From Syngnathus acus (taxonomy: Eukaryota; Chordata; Actinopteri; Syngnathiformes; Syngnathidae): a DNA stretch of 64,000 nucleotides. Positions 51,428 to 64,000 of the stretch are shown one piece after another (position 1 is the first letter of the stretch; every line of letters begins with the position of its first letter). Position numbers and translations under genes: made by a program. The notes below the pieces were generated by a model, which was not told where the DNA came from, searched no databases, and saw only the letters and a list, made by a program, of their open reading frames with translations. Location of the stretch: NCBI RefSeq assembly GCF_901709675.1, contig NC_051096.1:8027001-8091000 (forward strand), in the 5' to 3' direction.

Positions 51428-54400
51428 ATCTCTCTTGAGTGAGTGCGTGTACTTGGGAACAACAAAAACTTCTGTAAGGTCAGCCGCAACTCTGTATCAA
51501 CTCCTGGGAGACATGACAAGTGGATGTGCAATAAACAAGCCGGGCTGGGCGGGCCTTTACTTGTCGTGAAAAGGAGAAATTGGATGTATTTGTGGAGCGA
51601 CGGAGTCGGAAAACAAAGGTGTTAAGGGGCTTACTTGAACACAATGACAGAGATTTCAAACAAACGCAGCACAAAGCCACATAATGAAAGTGGGAAGTTT
51701 GCGGCTCTGGGAAAAGATTCCATTTTAACAGTCAAACAAATAGCACCCTTCCCTTTGGTGACTGGGTGGAATGACGCATCATGAATTATGAATTTCCATT
51801 TCTAAAATATTCCAGCAGTCTTCCTTGGTCTAGCAATATTCTAGACTTGAACAACGTTGTTTATATTTATTCGGTCCAGATTCTCGCTCATTAACGAGGC
51901 CAACCACAGGCTACACCTGCTTCAATATTCAAATGATGTAGCAGACCTTTGTGGTAGAAGAATCCAGTCATCAGCAAGTTGTGGACAGGGAGCTTCATTA
52001 GCACAAACATTGCTTGCCAGCTAACTCGGCATAATTTTACTCCCCCGCTCGACCCCTGCCCGTGTGCGAGTGTCATGGTGCAGCTTGATCTGTTTGTTCG
52101 TAAAGATCTGTGTTTTTTGCTTTGCTATGGATCAAAAATCCTTCATTCGATTTTTCTAAATTGGTACATACGATTTGTACCTTGCAAATCTATGTAACGC
52201 CAAAAGAAAGTACGATCTTTCTGCCAAGTATGTGTAACATTGGAAAGATCAGAGTTGAGATTTAAACTTAAGAGTTCAGAAATCTGCTGATCCGTAGGAA
52301 AATTGGGAAGTTGTCACATCACGATTTATGGCATTTTGATACTGTCCTTTTTATCGCAGTGATAACAAAAATGGAAGATTGTTGCTGTTTAAACATAAAA
52401 CAAGAAGTGCAAAATATATTCATGTCGGTCAAGCTGATGAGAGCGACTCATTTCACCAGCCAGAGTTAACGCAAAGCCGTTTGGTAAATTTGTGTAATGG
52501 TCTGTTATCAATTCTTTGCAGTCCCTCAAGGTTAAATTCAAGGTACAATGTACTTTCTATTTGATGTGGCACTACACACGGAGAACGGCAGACACATTCG
52601 GAGTAAAGAGGCGTGCAAATAGTGTTCCACCACTTGAGCTGTGGGGGTGGGCGACTGACTGTGACTTTCTCAAGGGCGCCTGGACAGTAGCCAGGAAACA
52701 CACTAGCATTTCTCTAACAACTAGTTGCATTTTTTTGGACACTTTGTATTTAGCCACAGTGGCACATCAAAGCCGTGACCTACCAGCTCCAAAGTTCTTA
52801 CTCTCCTTTCCCTATAGATGTCATAGCCAAACAACCGCTATGTATAGCGATAGTTAGTATACGGAGTACAGCGGGAGAGGAATCGTTGTCAGCAAAACAA
52901 AGCTGCGTCTTGCTGCAATGTGTTTTAATGGCGCCGCACATGTCACCTCTCCCCGCGGTGGGGACCGTACTAATTATTGTGGCGTATCCTACCGCACACG
53001 CACGCATGCATGCATTTTTACTTAAAGAATAGAAATAAGCGGACTCGGAAAGAAGCACGGTCCTTCAAACTAGTTGGTCTATCCTCATATATCAGTTTTG
53101 ACCCTTCCCTGTCACATGTTAGTCTTTGTTCTTTTCAAGTACACACTGAATGGATGGCTTCCAGGATTGTCCTAGGCTGCAAGATTCTCAGATGTTATTT
53201 TTGGCTTCGTTGCAATAACGTGGCCGGGAAAAAGCAAGCAGTCATTACGAGCGTATTCAAATGCGAGAGAATACGAGTTGACGCAGTAATTGCGTTAGCA
53301 AACGTGTGTACTATGTGCATGGATATTATCTGCTCATGTGAGTGATGGAGGGGGGGGGGCATGCGCACACTTTATTGTTATATCTGTTTAACATGTAACA
53401 CCAGAACAATAAATGATGGCCTCTTCACAAAAATAAATGAAGTCGTTTGCAAAGAGCTCGTTGGCATTTGGATATATTGTGTCAGTGGACGCAAAGGTGT
53501 TCTGACCTCAATCAGATTTGTCGGCCTTTCTTTAATTGGCCACACATTCAGGCGCCGTTCCAACTGTGTAGAGTGAGACAAACTGTTTTTTAATCGAGGA
53601 GAATTATCTGAGATTTATAATAATCACAACTAACGCTGCGGTCTTGCTGCTCAATTTTAATAGACATATCATCTAGTTTTTCCAGAAAATACTACTACTA
53701 TGGCCTGCAGGGTTGTCCTCATAAGAGCTAATCTGTTCCATGAATGAATGGCCTTGTATTCTATCCAAGCAGGAGTTGGCAGAACTTGCTTGACCTTCAT
53801 TAGTGGCCTGTTTTCCGTCAATGGCTTTTTGGACTCGCATTAACTTATCTTGGTGAACTAAAACTTTGTTCAAAGTACAACTTTTTTTTCTTCTTTGACA
53901 TTTGAAGATGAAATGAAATCTAAGCACTTTAGTCAGAGAATTTCTGGATGAAGTTTGATGTGAACAATGGTATCAGCAAAGATCATCGATCTGGCAAGCC
54001 ACTATTTTATTGTGATTAATCACGTTTTTATTTCATAGTTAATCGCACATTTTATTTATTGTAAACAAATCTCTTGATTTTTTTTCAATGACCACCCAGT
54101 GGCATTATGGGGAACAAATGCTATGTTTGTAGCATTTAGCCTGCAGATCGACAAAGGACGTGCACAAGTGTGTAATGCAGATGTTTAACATTAGCAATAC
54201 TTCCGCTATTTCTTCCCATGTCGCTGTTACTCAAGTCTAAGTACATGCAATGTTGACATGACATAATCAAAGTGATGACTGCTACCATGAATATTATAAG
54301 CAGAGAGACTACAGTATTATTATATTTCCGAAAGATGAATGAGTAATGTACAAGGTGGTCACTGGGGGGGTAATGATGCCTAAGCACGCTACTACAGAAG

Positions 54401-54836
54401 TGCAATCAGATGATTTACTTTTTCATTTCTGATTGCCACAGCTCATCAGGGGCACAATTGCAAGGCATCTGCTTGATTATAGTCTTTAATAATTAATTTC
54501 TTTGCGTCTTATCATCTACAGCCTTGACTTCAGGGCAAATTCATTTCGAGAATTTTAATCCCATCTTCTGTCAACTTCTTCTCTCCATGAGCAGCCACAA
54601 TTAAGGGGAGTGAAATGTATTTGATGGCTGGCACGGACAAAGCGGCATTATTTGAGAGGTGTGCTTATGGTTGAATTAAAAGCAACTCCAAAACCCAGAC
54701 AGAGCAGCAGCTGGGAGAGCAATTATGTATTAAACGTACCTTTGTAGAGATCATCGAGATGCAAGAGAAGAGGAAATGAAAGTGGGGTGAATAGTAGCCA
54801 AAGGAGCTTGTGAATCATACACTTGGTCTTGCTCTC

Positions 54837-54856
54837 TTCCTTCCTTCCTTCCTTCC
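54837..54856. repeat. TTCC tetranucleotide repeat
   Basis: Five TTCC units. Confidence 0.88.
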
Positions 54857-56535
54857 CTGCCAGCAAAAACAGTGAATGCTATTCGCTTCTGCTGCAGTAA
54901 AACCGATTGAATCGTTTTCAAGTGATTCAAAGTCTGACAGCGGACACTCGGGTACATCTGCACAACATGTACTCGACACAGCTAAACTGCTACCGCGTTG
55001 GCTCCCTCGCTTTCTCTTTCCTACAGAACCCAAAGCCTGCTGAGAGAAAAGGCGCTCGGCTCACGTAACAGCGAGCGCGGATCCTCTCCGTCCTCTGAAA
55101 GACGAATCGACCCATCGCTTGAGCCTAATTGATGTTGTATTGGTGAGCACAGGCTCTTGGATTATTTAGGCGGACATCTAACTAGTAGTTCCCCAGATGT
55201 GGCCTGCAGAACAAACTGGCCAGGAATAGTAGCCATACTCAGCTGCATAAACCTTATTTCAAATTGATTTTGCATTCATAAACGGTGACACTACTGACTT
55301 AATACAGAAGAATCTCTGAGGCATGTTTTGAAATATAACATAATTGTTATTGGGAGCGGCGCAAACGTACTCGTTCACACGATGCACTGTGGTTTTTGCA
55401 TTTTGTATTCAAGGCAATCAAACGGGAACGATTTGATTAAGTTCCGTTTTTCAGAGTCCGTGCAAGAATTGCGTACTATTTCCTAACTGGTTGATTTTTC
55501 CTCAATTAATTCCCCCAGTATATTCAGTGTATTACATCATGTTGTAGCTTGACTTCATTCCGTGATCAAGCTTGAAACGCAATCACTGTACAAATAAGAG
55601 ATGCAAGAAAGGGGAGTGGCCTAGTCAATGACATCACAAGCATAACTTAAATTACATGTGAGCATTTGGATGTGAGTTTCCATCTTTTGTGTTTGTCTGT
55701 TTGTATCATTCAATATCATCATATAAAAATCTTCTCGCTCAGAAGAGAAAGACTTTTGGGGGATAAAAGCTAACAACTACCATCCTTCGCAGTATAATTA
55801 GCAGGTGTCCTAAAATGTCTCCATTGAGAAGTCCGCGCTTTGATTGACAGCCGAGCTCACAAGTGCTGCACTGTTTGCGGCACTCCTGATTGGAGGGTCA
55901 TACGTCCGATGTGACGAGGTTATTCATAGGTTGGAGTGTTAACCAGGAACATGGCGCTCACCTTGTCACTACTTGTCAGTTCCTGGTGCACTGAAAGGCC
56001 TTATTAGCGAGAGGGAGGGACACCTTCCATCATCCGTGCATGCTAAGTGTCAAAGCCCCATCACGAGCGTGTTTGGTTTGTGCAAGTGCTTCTATATTGG
56101 CACAACGGATTAAGTCAGCCTGCAGTGATGGGAGTCGGAATGGTTGCTGAGAATATATATGAGGCGGAACGTGGCCACATATTGTGGGAAGGCTGATTAG
56201 CAGCACTGTGAAAAGACGGGTGATTGCTCATTTATGCTAGCACAACAATAAGCCTTTTATGGATGCCTGACTGTCACCCAGTCATAAGCATATGGCTTTA
56301 AACAAGAAAACAACACTCCCCAGAGGACACGCCGACACACATCGTTCGCTTCCGCTTTTGTTCTTGACAATTTACAGCCGCAAGTTCCGGCGGCTGAATT
56401 TACTACGGGGATCAGGATGGGGAAGTCAAAGTTCAAGGGTCCAGAACAAAAAAATAAAGTAACCTCTGGCAGGGAGGGAGATGACTTGGACTGCCTTGCC
56501 TTGCCTTGCTTGCCTTTCCTCTCCTCTCGTGCAGC

Positions 56536-56568
56536 CTTTTCTTTTCTTTTCTTTTCTTTTCTTTTCTT
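56536..56568. repeat. CTTTT pentanucleotide microsatellite
   Basis: Six to seven CTTTT units lie within a longer pyrimidine-rich stretch. Confidence 0.93.
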
Positions 56569-59500
56569 ATCGCTCCCTCTCTCAGGCAAGCTGTTCCCTT
56601 GGCAGCCGTTCCCTCAATACGTATACGCCAGCGAGTGTGTGCGCGTGTGTGTGTGAGACGAAGGGGGTTGTGGCGACAGGGTGCTTACAGAGTCAGGAAC
56701 CCTCCACATGCAAATCAGCGCCAAAACATGCCAAGCTTTCGCTCTTAAGATGCTGAAGCCGAGCGTGATTAGTCCTCAGTCAAAAGCTCGGAAATCCAAC
56801 CTTTCTCTCAGCCTGGCCTCCATCTTCATTTTTAGACATCCATCATCCAAATGTAGTTGGGTAGGTCAAGATTTATGAGATGCCAAACCAAAGGGGATGA
56901 GTCAAATTTGTCCCAGGGGAACAAACACATCAGAACCTTACTCAGTAATTGAGCAAATGAGATCTATTGCCATTGGGTCATTCAGATGGCAAGAGAGAAA
57001 CAAGCCTGATTATTCACACAAAGTCGTCATTGTGCTCATAAATTCATTTCACCAAATGGGAATTTCTCATTTCCTCACACTTTCCACCCCGAGATTCCCC
57101 AGTGAGAATGGTCATGAAGAGCCACCCTTTGAGCCCTTAATGCCCAAGCAATCAGATTAGGGATGTCAGTGTAAGCCTTGAATTACTCATGTTATGACTT
57201 GATTGGCCAATAATTTGATTGCAGCCACATCTAGACTTCCCTCTGGTTCTTCAGATCTCATCTTTGCCTTTTGCCGCCTTGTGTATGCCTGCAACATACG
57301 TACACACACATAGCCTCCCCTCACCCCTGCTATCCCTCGTCACGTGGCTGTCAGCTTCGGACGGAGGGAGCCTGCAGTCCTGGGATTGTTGAAGTGGATT
57401 ATCAAGAGAAAATATGTTTCCTTGCTGTAAATCTCCTACATCTTCAAGCATCAAACACAACCCTAAATTCTCCAGAGAAAGCCCCACGCCCTTTTATGTT
57501 CATAGACAATGAAGCGCTCGATGAATACGGGAGAAATGAATTACACTGCGGGAGGGAAGACAAAAAAGGAGCACGTACGGAAACCAAACAGGACATGGAA
57601 GGACGTGTCAGATAGATACAGGAGGAATGTTGCCTTTACAACATGCCCGTGGGGAAAATGTTTTTTTTTTTTTTTAATGCAGCCATTTTATGAGCGGCAC
57701 TTTGCTGAAGAAATAAACAATCTTCAAAACATGTGCCAATTGGACTCAGGTGTAGAACAACAGATTGCGATTGAACAGTAATTAACATGTTCGCACACTC
57801 CATCATGGTGACATTATGACCAATCAGTGTTGCAGACTGAAAGCTAATTGACTATCCCGTCCGATCAATACCGTAGAATAATTCAACGCAGTGCCGTATA
57901 TTCTTGTTCATCCCAAAGTTGGACTCACTTTTGAAAAAAAAATGCTACTTGTGATGAGATTTTTAAAATCCAGGCCACTTTTTTTTTTTTTACAGACTAC
58001 CCTAAAGTCACAAGACACAAAAAGACACGATCAACTGAGTTTTCAACATTTCATGATATTAAACAAAAAGCTTTGATCCATAGACTTATAAATGTGCTTT
58101 CATCCGTGCTTGAAACACAATCAGATCAAGTTTCTGATGCAACAATACCCCACTGGACTGCAACTTAAGTTTTACGACACCCTACAACACATAACCTCTC
58201 TTTTGTAGCCACTGTAACAGGCTGATGAGATTAGAAGTGATGTCGCGTAATGAACAAAGCAACACAAAGACACCAATCATTATTGAACATGGCAGCAACT
58301 CCTAACCGGTCTGCTTGCCGAGGTTGAGTGTTGAGGTTTTTGTTACGGCTGCATGCTAACTCCAAAATGATTCTTTGAGCGTGTATGACTAAACAAACGT
58401 GCCTCAGAGACATTTTCCCCATCTCCAGTATGTCATCGCTAGAAGGGACACCGATGCATGTGCAAGCTCCCCTCAAAGTGACTGGATGGTAATCATTTCC
58501 TCTCTTTTCTCTCTCGTCTACCATTTTCAGTATTAACTGTCTTCAGCTGTCATTCTCCTGTGGAATAAGACAGCCATCTGCTACAAATCACGCCACGAGC
58601 GCAATCCAGCCGGCGCAGGCTTTTGCGAGAAAGGCAAATACAGGCATATGCAATAATGGCAGCAGACAAATCACAGTCGCTGGCTGGCAGAAACAAACTA
58701 GCTAAACATGTTTGACACGCAAGAGTGCAACTCGGCGACAAAGTTCCAAACACTACAAAACCCAAGAAGCTGTCGGAAGAAGTTAAAAGCACGGGTGACG
58801 GACGGAACATTCAACGAGACTATTCTCAGGTGGTGTTTGAGGAAAAAAAAGGTCATGACCGTGATTGCGGCACGCGATAACGCGGGGGACAACCACGCAC
58901 GGATAAACCACCAGATAACGCAATGATTAAAGCCGCGATGGCGGCACGATAACCCATCACATAAACAACACTAACATGGCATGAAGAGTACCACGATAAC
59001 ACTCTTACCGCAATGTCATGTACAAACAAGCACCGGCGCAAATATAAAGTAGGTGATGAAACAGAATATAGGATCTGAAGGATTCACATAGTATCACCGC
59101 AGGCTCCAGAAAAACACAAAACAGGAAATACTTGTGAAGATAACCACAGGTAGCTAGTCAGACTTTCCTTGGTCAATTCAGTTGTAACGAGAAGTCGAAA
59201 CTGATCCGAGATCACCAAAGAGGACACTGGAGGCTTACAACATGTGGGCTAGATACTGTACGTCAGGATGTCTCCTCAGAACTGCTGAGGTTGCTTCCAT
59301 TAATTCTCCCTTCTCTGCTACTTCCCTGTGTGTGTGTGTTTACGCCACGGGGCCTGAGGTCTTGGAGGTTGTGACCGTTGTGAGCTTCAGCAAACTCTAA
59401 CTGACCTTGACGTTTTAAGGCCTCAGAGACCAGAGAAAAATGATGCCTCATCTTATCTTGTACTATGCATGAAAGGTCAGAAAAGACTTTTGGCTATTAG

Positions 59501-61568
59501 AGTCAAATCATTAGTGTTTCATCAATGAGGGAAACTTTTGGAGTGCAAATTTCCATACTGGCATAAATTACGACAAAGCTGCTTTAGGGTGAAGGTATTT
59601 AGAATAATAACAGCCAATGTGCAGTAAAAGATTTTTTGCTGGCATTCAAAGTGACTTAAAACAACAAGAGCACTATTAAAAAAAAAAAAAGAAAACATGA
59701 CATGCACCGACTGATTTTTGATCATTAAGATCCTCATTTGAAGTCATGGCAAATCATGCAACTTGATTAGATGCGTCATTTATAAGCACTAAAGCTACTA
59801 CACCCACCTATAATCTGCAATCATTATTTTGATTTCAACACAGTCATGCATACGCACATTGAAGTTGTTTCATATGTTTTATGGACTATTTTCACGTTAG
59901 CCGTTTTAGCAGATACATCGGCTTTGCTCACCGTTGTTAACAAGAATGAGAAACTGCGTTGTTGGTTCAGTATAAGCAAGACAGCGCTTCAGCTAAAGCC
60001 TGGACTACGTCGTCCTCCTGCGCACGACTCACATATGATTGAAACCAGTGTACATGGAAAGAGTCATAATAATTCAACGTGACATCCCGGGGATATAGGA
60101 AGGGGAGGGGGAGGGGGTGGTTGAGTGTGTCAACCCTGGCCAGCGTTAACTGATCCAAACTAAGGCAAAGCAAACAGAATTGCATTCTGCTGAAATAGGT
60201 TGTTTCATGTTGGGACTGTAAACACTGTGAAATTTGTCACATGAAGTAAATCATTTTAAGCATGTGAATAGGTCTGGCTTAATTTTTGCAATGGGATAGT
60301 CCACAGGTCTCCAGGCACCATTTCTCTTGAAGCTGTTTTCCTTCATTTGGTGTTTTCCTTCATGATGCACGTGGAGTTTCTTTATGTAGCAGGTTCAATA
60401 GCAGTTCAATTGGGCTGTGCTCCGGTGACCACAGAGTTCATTAAATGTGAGTCACACATGCTCTATTGATGGATGTATTGACTGATGAATTGTGTACTAT
60501 TAAGCTGAAACCATAGAGCGGGTGGCTATGCCTACAAAACACATCCATCTGCATGTTCATTAAATCATACCTCAAAAAAGTGCTGATCACAACATTTGCA
60601 TGTCACCATAGGTCTCTTCAGCAGCGCACCTTCTCGATGAAGAGTTACACAGATTGAGACTAATTGCCATCATCTCGCCATTGGAAAATGTGAGCAACGA
60701 TGCTGCACATTTCCTTCGTTTTATCACAGCCAGACGTAAAATGCGATCATATTTCTAAGCAAAGGCAAGCAGCATAATCAAATGGATAAAACGGGACTCG
60801 ACGAGATAAAAATACAGCTCTCCTGAGGAAAGAAATAAACTCACATAAAATCCAATGAAGGAAACATATTCTGGGATTACTCAGAGTGCTTGCGTAGCAG
60901 GCAGGTGAGATAATGGGATGCATGGAAAAGTTGGGGGAGCCGGCACGGCCAAATCTAATCGACAACTTAATTGCTATGACTGATGAAGACAAATTGAAAT
61001 GGGTCAGGCAATTCAAAAAGTAAGCAGGCTAAAGGAGGCGGCTCATTGTGTGCTCATGTAGTTCAATACATAAAGACACAAAGCAGATAAGAAGAAATGG
61101 GAGCAAATGTCTGTCTGCTGCTTAACAATTCACCAGACAGCTCCGGTGATTTTTTTTTTTTTTCCCCCTTTCCCAACACACGAGGCTCGTCACAGTTTGT
61201 ATGCTCAGGCCGAGCTACGTAAATGAATTGAAAGCGCTTCACCTGGCCGATATGTGTCACGGTTGAGTGCGGAGGCTTTGAACGTTGTCTCTGCGGGCCG
61301 GCTAATTGAGCCGGATCAATTCGCAGAGAGTGCGAGCAGGTTGGCACAGTTGCCACATCAAAGAGATTCTAATAACTGCACAGTGTGGCCATTATCCAGC
61401 CTGGAAATGCCATATTTGTGTTTGCTTCAAAGCCAGCGTTGCCGTGCTGGGAAAATAGCGACGATGCGGGCCATTGCCATTTTTATTTCATGCCTGCCAG
61501 GCCATTTGGGAGCCATTTGGGAAGGAAGCTAGTCATACGGACATGCACGTGTGAAGATCAAAGTTCTA

Positions 61569-61590
61569 TCCGTCCATCCGTCCGTCCGTC
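61569..61590. repeat. TCCG/TCCA tetranucleotide repeat
   Basis: About five TCCG units with one TCCA variant. Confidence 0.85.
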
Positions 61591-63305
61591 AAAATCTGTA
61601 TTCAGTTATTTTTTCCATTAGCTCAGAGCACACATTGTCTAACGAAGACATTTTGTCTTTGTGTTGAGATTGCGTCTCCCTCAGCCCCGTTTATCTCCCA
61701 AGCCTTTCTACCTTTATCTGCCATTCGCTCCAGTTCACAATGATTTCGAGTTAGTCTCTGGGTTTCCCTCGCAAGCTCACAGCTCGGCACGGCTTTGCTC
61801 GCAGCTCGGTGAAATCATTTACCGCAAGCGGCGCTTCTGCAAATGATTGAAGTCTAATTAGATGGCATAGACAGTGGAAACCAGTGGAGGTGTTTGGGAG
61901 CCAGAGTCGTCAGATGGTCCGTCTCACTCTCGCTGGCTTTGTCCTTCAAAACTAAAAGTTCTGCAGTACGAGCGGGGAGGGCAGTTTATGCCCGTAGAAG
62001 CTAATTATGCTGCAGAAAAATGACAGCCTGAAGGATGATTATACAACTTTTTTTTTTTTCTTTCAAGGATGATTTTTTTTTTTCTTTTCAATAATGCAGT
62101 AGTTATTTAGTCCTGATATGCATCCTGAAAAGTGTTTGAGTAGTTAGCCGTAGACAAAACAAAGATAGTCAGCATCGGGCAAAATAATAGAAATAAATAA
62201 TCACGCATGAACGAGTTTTGACAGCAGATTGCAAAGAGCATAACCGGTTTCATTAATGTTGTTTAGCAGATGAGTATAAATTCAGCCCACCATTGCCACT
62301 AAATGAGGTTTGCTTGGAGCCATTCCGTACTCAATTAATGATGACAGTTTTATCGACATGTTTTTTTTGTTTTTTTACCGCTTCTGTTTCTGTGCCCCTC
62401 GGAATGGCACAAAGTGTCTTTGGATTCACGGGCGCTTCTGCTAGTCTTGACTAGAGGTTAGCGCGTGGACACGTTTGGTATTGACTTTTTTTCCAGTGAC
62501 TTATTTTTGTTTGTAATACAATCTAAAAAGTGCAATGCAGCCATTTATCTTCATTCCATTAAAACACTGCTACGTTGTTTGAAATTGCTTGGATATCACA
62601 AGCAGGCCATTCCATTGCATTACATTACAGCAAGGTAAGGAAGGTGGAAATGAGCCAAGGGCATGGCAAAGGCTCTTCCAAGTGCTCCGCACACAAACAG
62701 CGCAATGGCAGGCTGAGGGAAATAAAGATGCAAGGGATAGTGCTGAGCGAGCACTTGGATTTCCAAAAATCTGTCCAATTACCAAGTCGTATTTACGACA
62801 CAATATATTCCCTGAATTATCCACATAATTAGGCGGTGCCCCGAGGGTGGGAAGGAAGCAGGCTTCTGCGCAACTGATGTTGTCAGCAACCATCTGTAAC
62901 AGCACTTTTGAGCCAGAGGTCACCTGGTGTTATGTCAAACTGTGAGGGTCTACTCTCTTAATGCCGCTAAAACATCAGAGAAGTCACCTTTAAAGGAGAA
63001 TGTGAAGACTGCTGACTGACTGTAGCCCACCCGCAGGGAGATTCTTTCCGCCGCGCCGAATATAAATGTGATATTGACAGCAAAGCTTCCCCTTGAGACA
63101 AACGGGACGGACGAGAAGTGGAAGGACGACGTGAGAATAAACAAAAACGGGAGAAGCCAACACAGAGTTAAACCCCGCCAAGCATGTGACTAGTAGTTGA
63201 TGGGCCGGCGCAAGCACTGTGTTACCATAAACATTTGCAGTTCACTTTATCGAGGCACTTTAATGATGCTTTTTGCATAATTTCCCCACAGTAATGTGAA
63301 ATGAA

Positions 63306-63308
63306 GGG

Positions 63309-63339
<31 letters not shown>
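63306..63339. repeat. GGCA tetranucleotide microsatellite
   Basis: About eight and a half perfect GGCA units. Confidence 0.95.
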
Positions 63340-64000
63340 AGTCTTTATGTTGTTTCCTGTTGCTTCAGCAGTCCTATTATATAGTGGCCATTTTAATGAG
63401 GCTAGTGACAACACCACCACACATCCTTCCTCCTAAAACCTGGGCCAGAATCAACCTAAAATGAATCATAACAAGGCCAAACTGTGAGTATCATTTGGCT
63501 GATTTGGGCATTATTTGTAACCCATTGATGGAGTGGTTGAACGCAATACATTTACGCCTGCTTGCTTGAATTACAATAATGTGGAAAATAATGGGAATCT
63601 CTTCTGGGTCCAAGCTGTCACAATCATTCAACTTTTTTTTTTTACAGGCAATGTCTCTGCTTCTTTTCATATATAAGCACAAAAAGTAGCACCGTTCTTG
63701 GGGTACATTGTGTTTTTCCATTTGTTGTTATTGTATTATTGGCTTAGTCCTCTGCACCGTTTTTCTTCTTTGCTGTCACACTTTCCGTCATCATAGCAAG
63801 ACGACATAGCGGAGCTGGTTCTTTATTGTGCACTAAGTCAAAGTTTCATGAGATTTGCTGTGATGTCTTTTTTTTTTTTAACGTCAAATGATTATTGGTC
63901 TGTGATGTCATGGTAGTCAACTGTCATTTTTGTTTTGTTAACCAGGATAAAATAGGAATCAGCCAAGATAGTTAAAAAAAAATAGAAGTCTAATTCGGAA

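Noticed and set aside
54815-55033. Minus-strand 72-residue frame with Cys- and acidic-rich segment
   Set aside because: Looked exon-like at first, but it has no family match and runs into a TTCC repeat. No paired splice sites fit.

Overview
This is vertebrate intron-rich DNA, almost certainly from a teleost fish. It has no bacterial-style gene packing, and coding signal occurs only as short exons bounded by GT-AG splice sites. Teleost-type dispersed repeats and long microsatellites lie between the exons. A percomorph fish is my best guess, an inference from the repeat style and not proven.

The only gene I can support is a partial rbms3 (RNA-binding motif, single-stranded-interacting protein 3) on the minus strand. 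Six internal coding exons are found, in transcript order: 30744-30901 (most of RRM2), 27597-27676 (end of RRM2), 11584-11690 (basic linker), 8903-8946, 7921-8017 and 4234-4284. They total 537 bases, or 179 codons. All six splice phases fit (0/2, 2/1, 1/0, 0/2, 2/0, 0/0) and no stop interrupts them. The joined protein matches RBMS3 more closely than RBMS1 wherever I can tell them apart. The 5' exons (N-terminus and RRM1) and the last 3' exons are not visible, so both ends of the gene lie outside the window.

Layout: 1-4233 is intron downstream of the last visible exon. Region 4285-11583 holds three introns, including a 289-bp hAT-type MITE with intact terminal repeats and target duplication, a GGAT satellite and a CpG-rich patch. 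Region 11691-27596 is a 15.9-kb intron and 27677-30743 a 3.1-kb intron. Region 30902-64000 is at least 33.1 kb of one intron with no exon I could recognise; it contains a decayed LINE reverse transcriptase fragment, a hAT-Charlie end and a long CA repeat.

I saw no RNA gene, CRISPR array or second protein-coding gene, and no evidence for a new biological system. The points of most interest are the intact MITE, the symmetric 51-bp exon that could be skipped in frame, two exons with weak donor sites, and the intronic CpG-rich patch.
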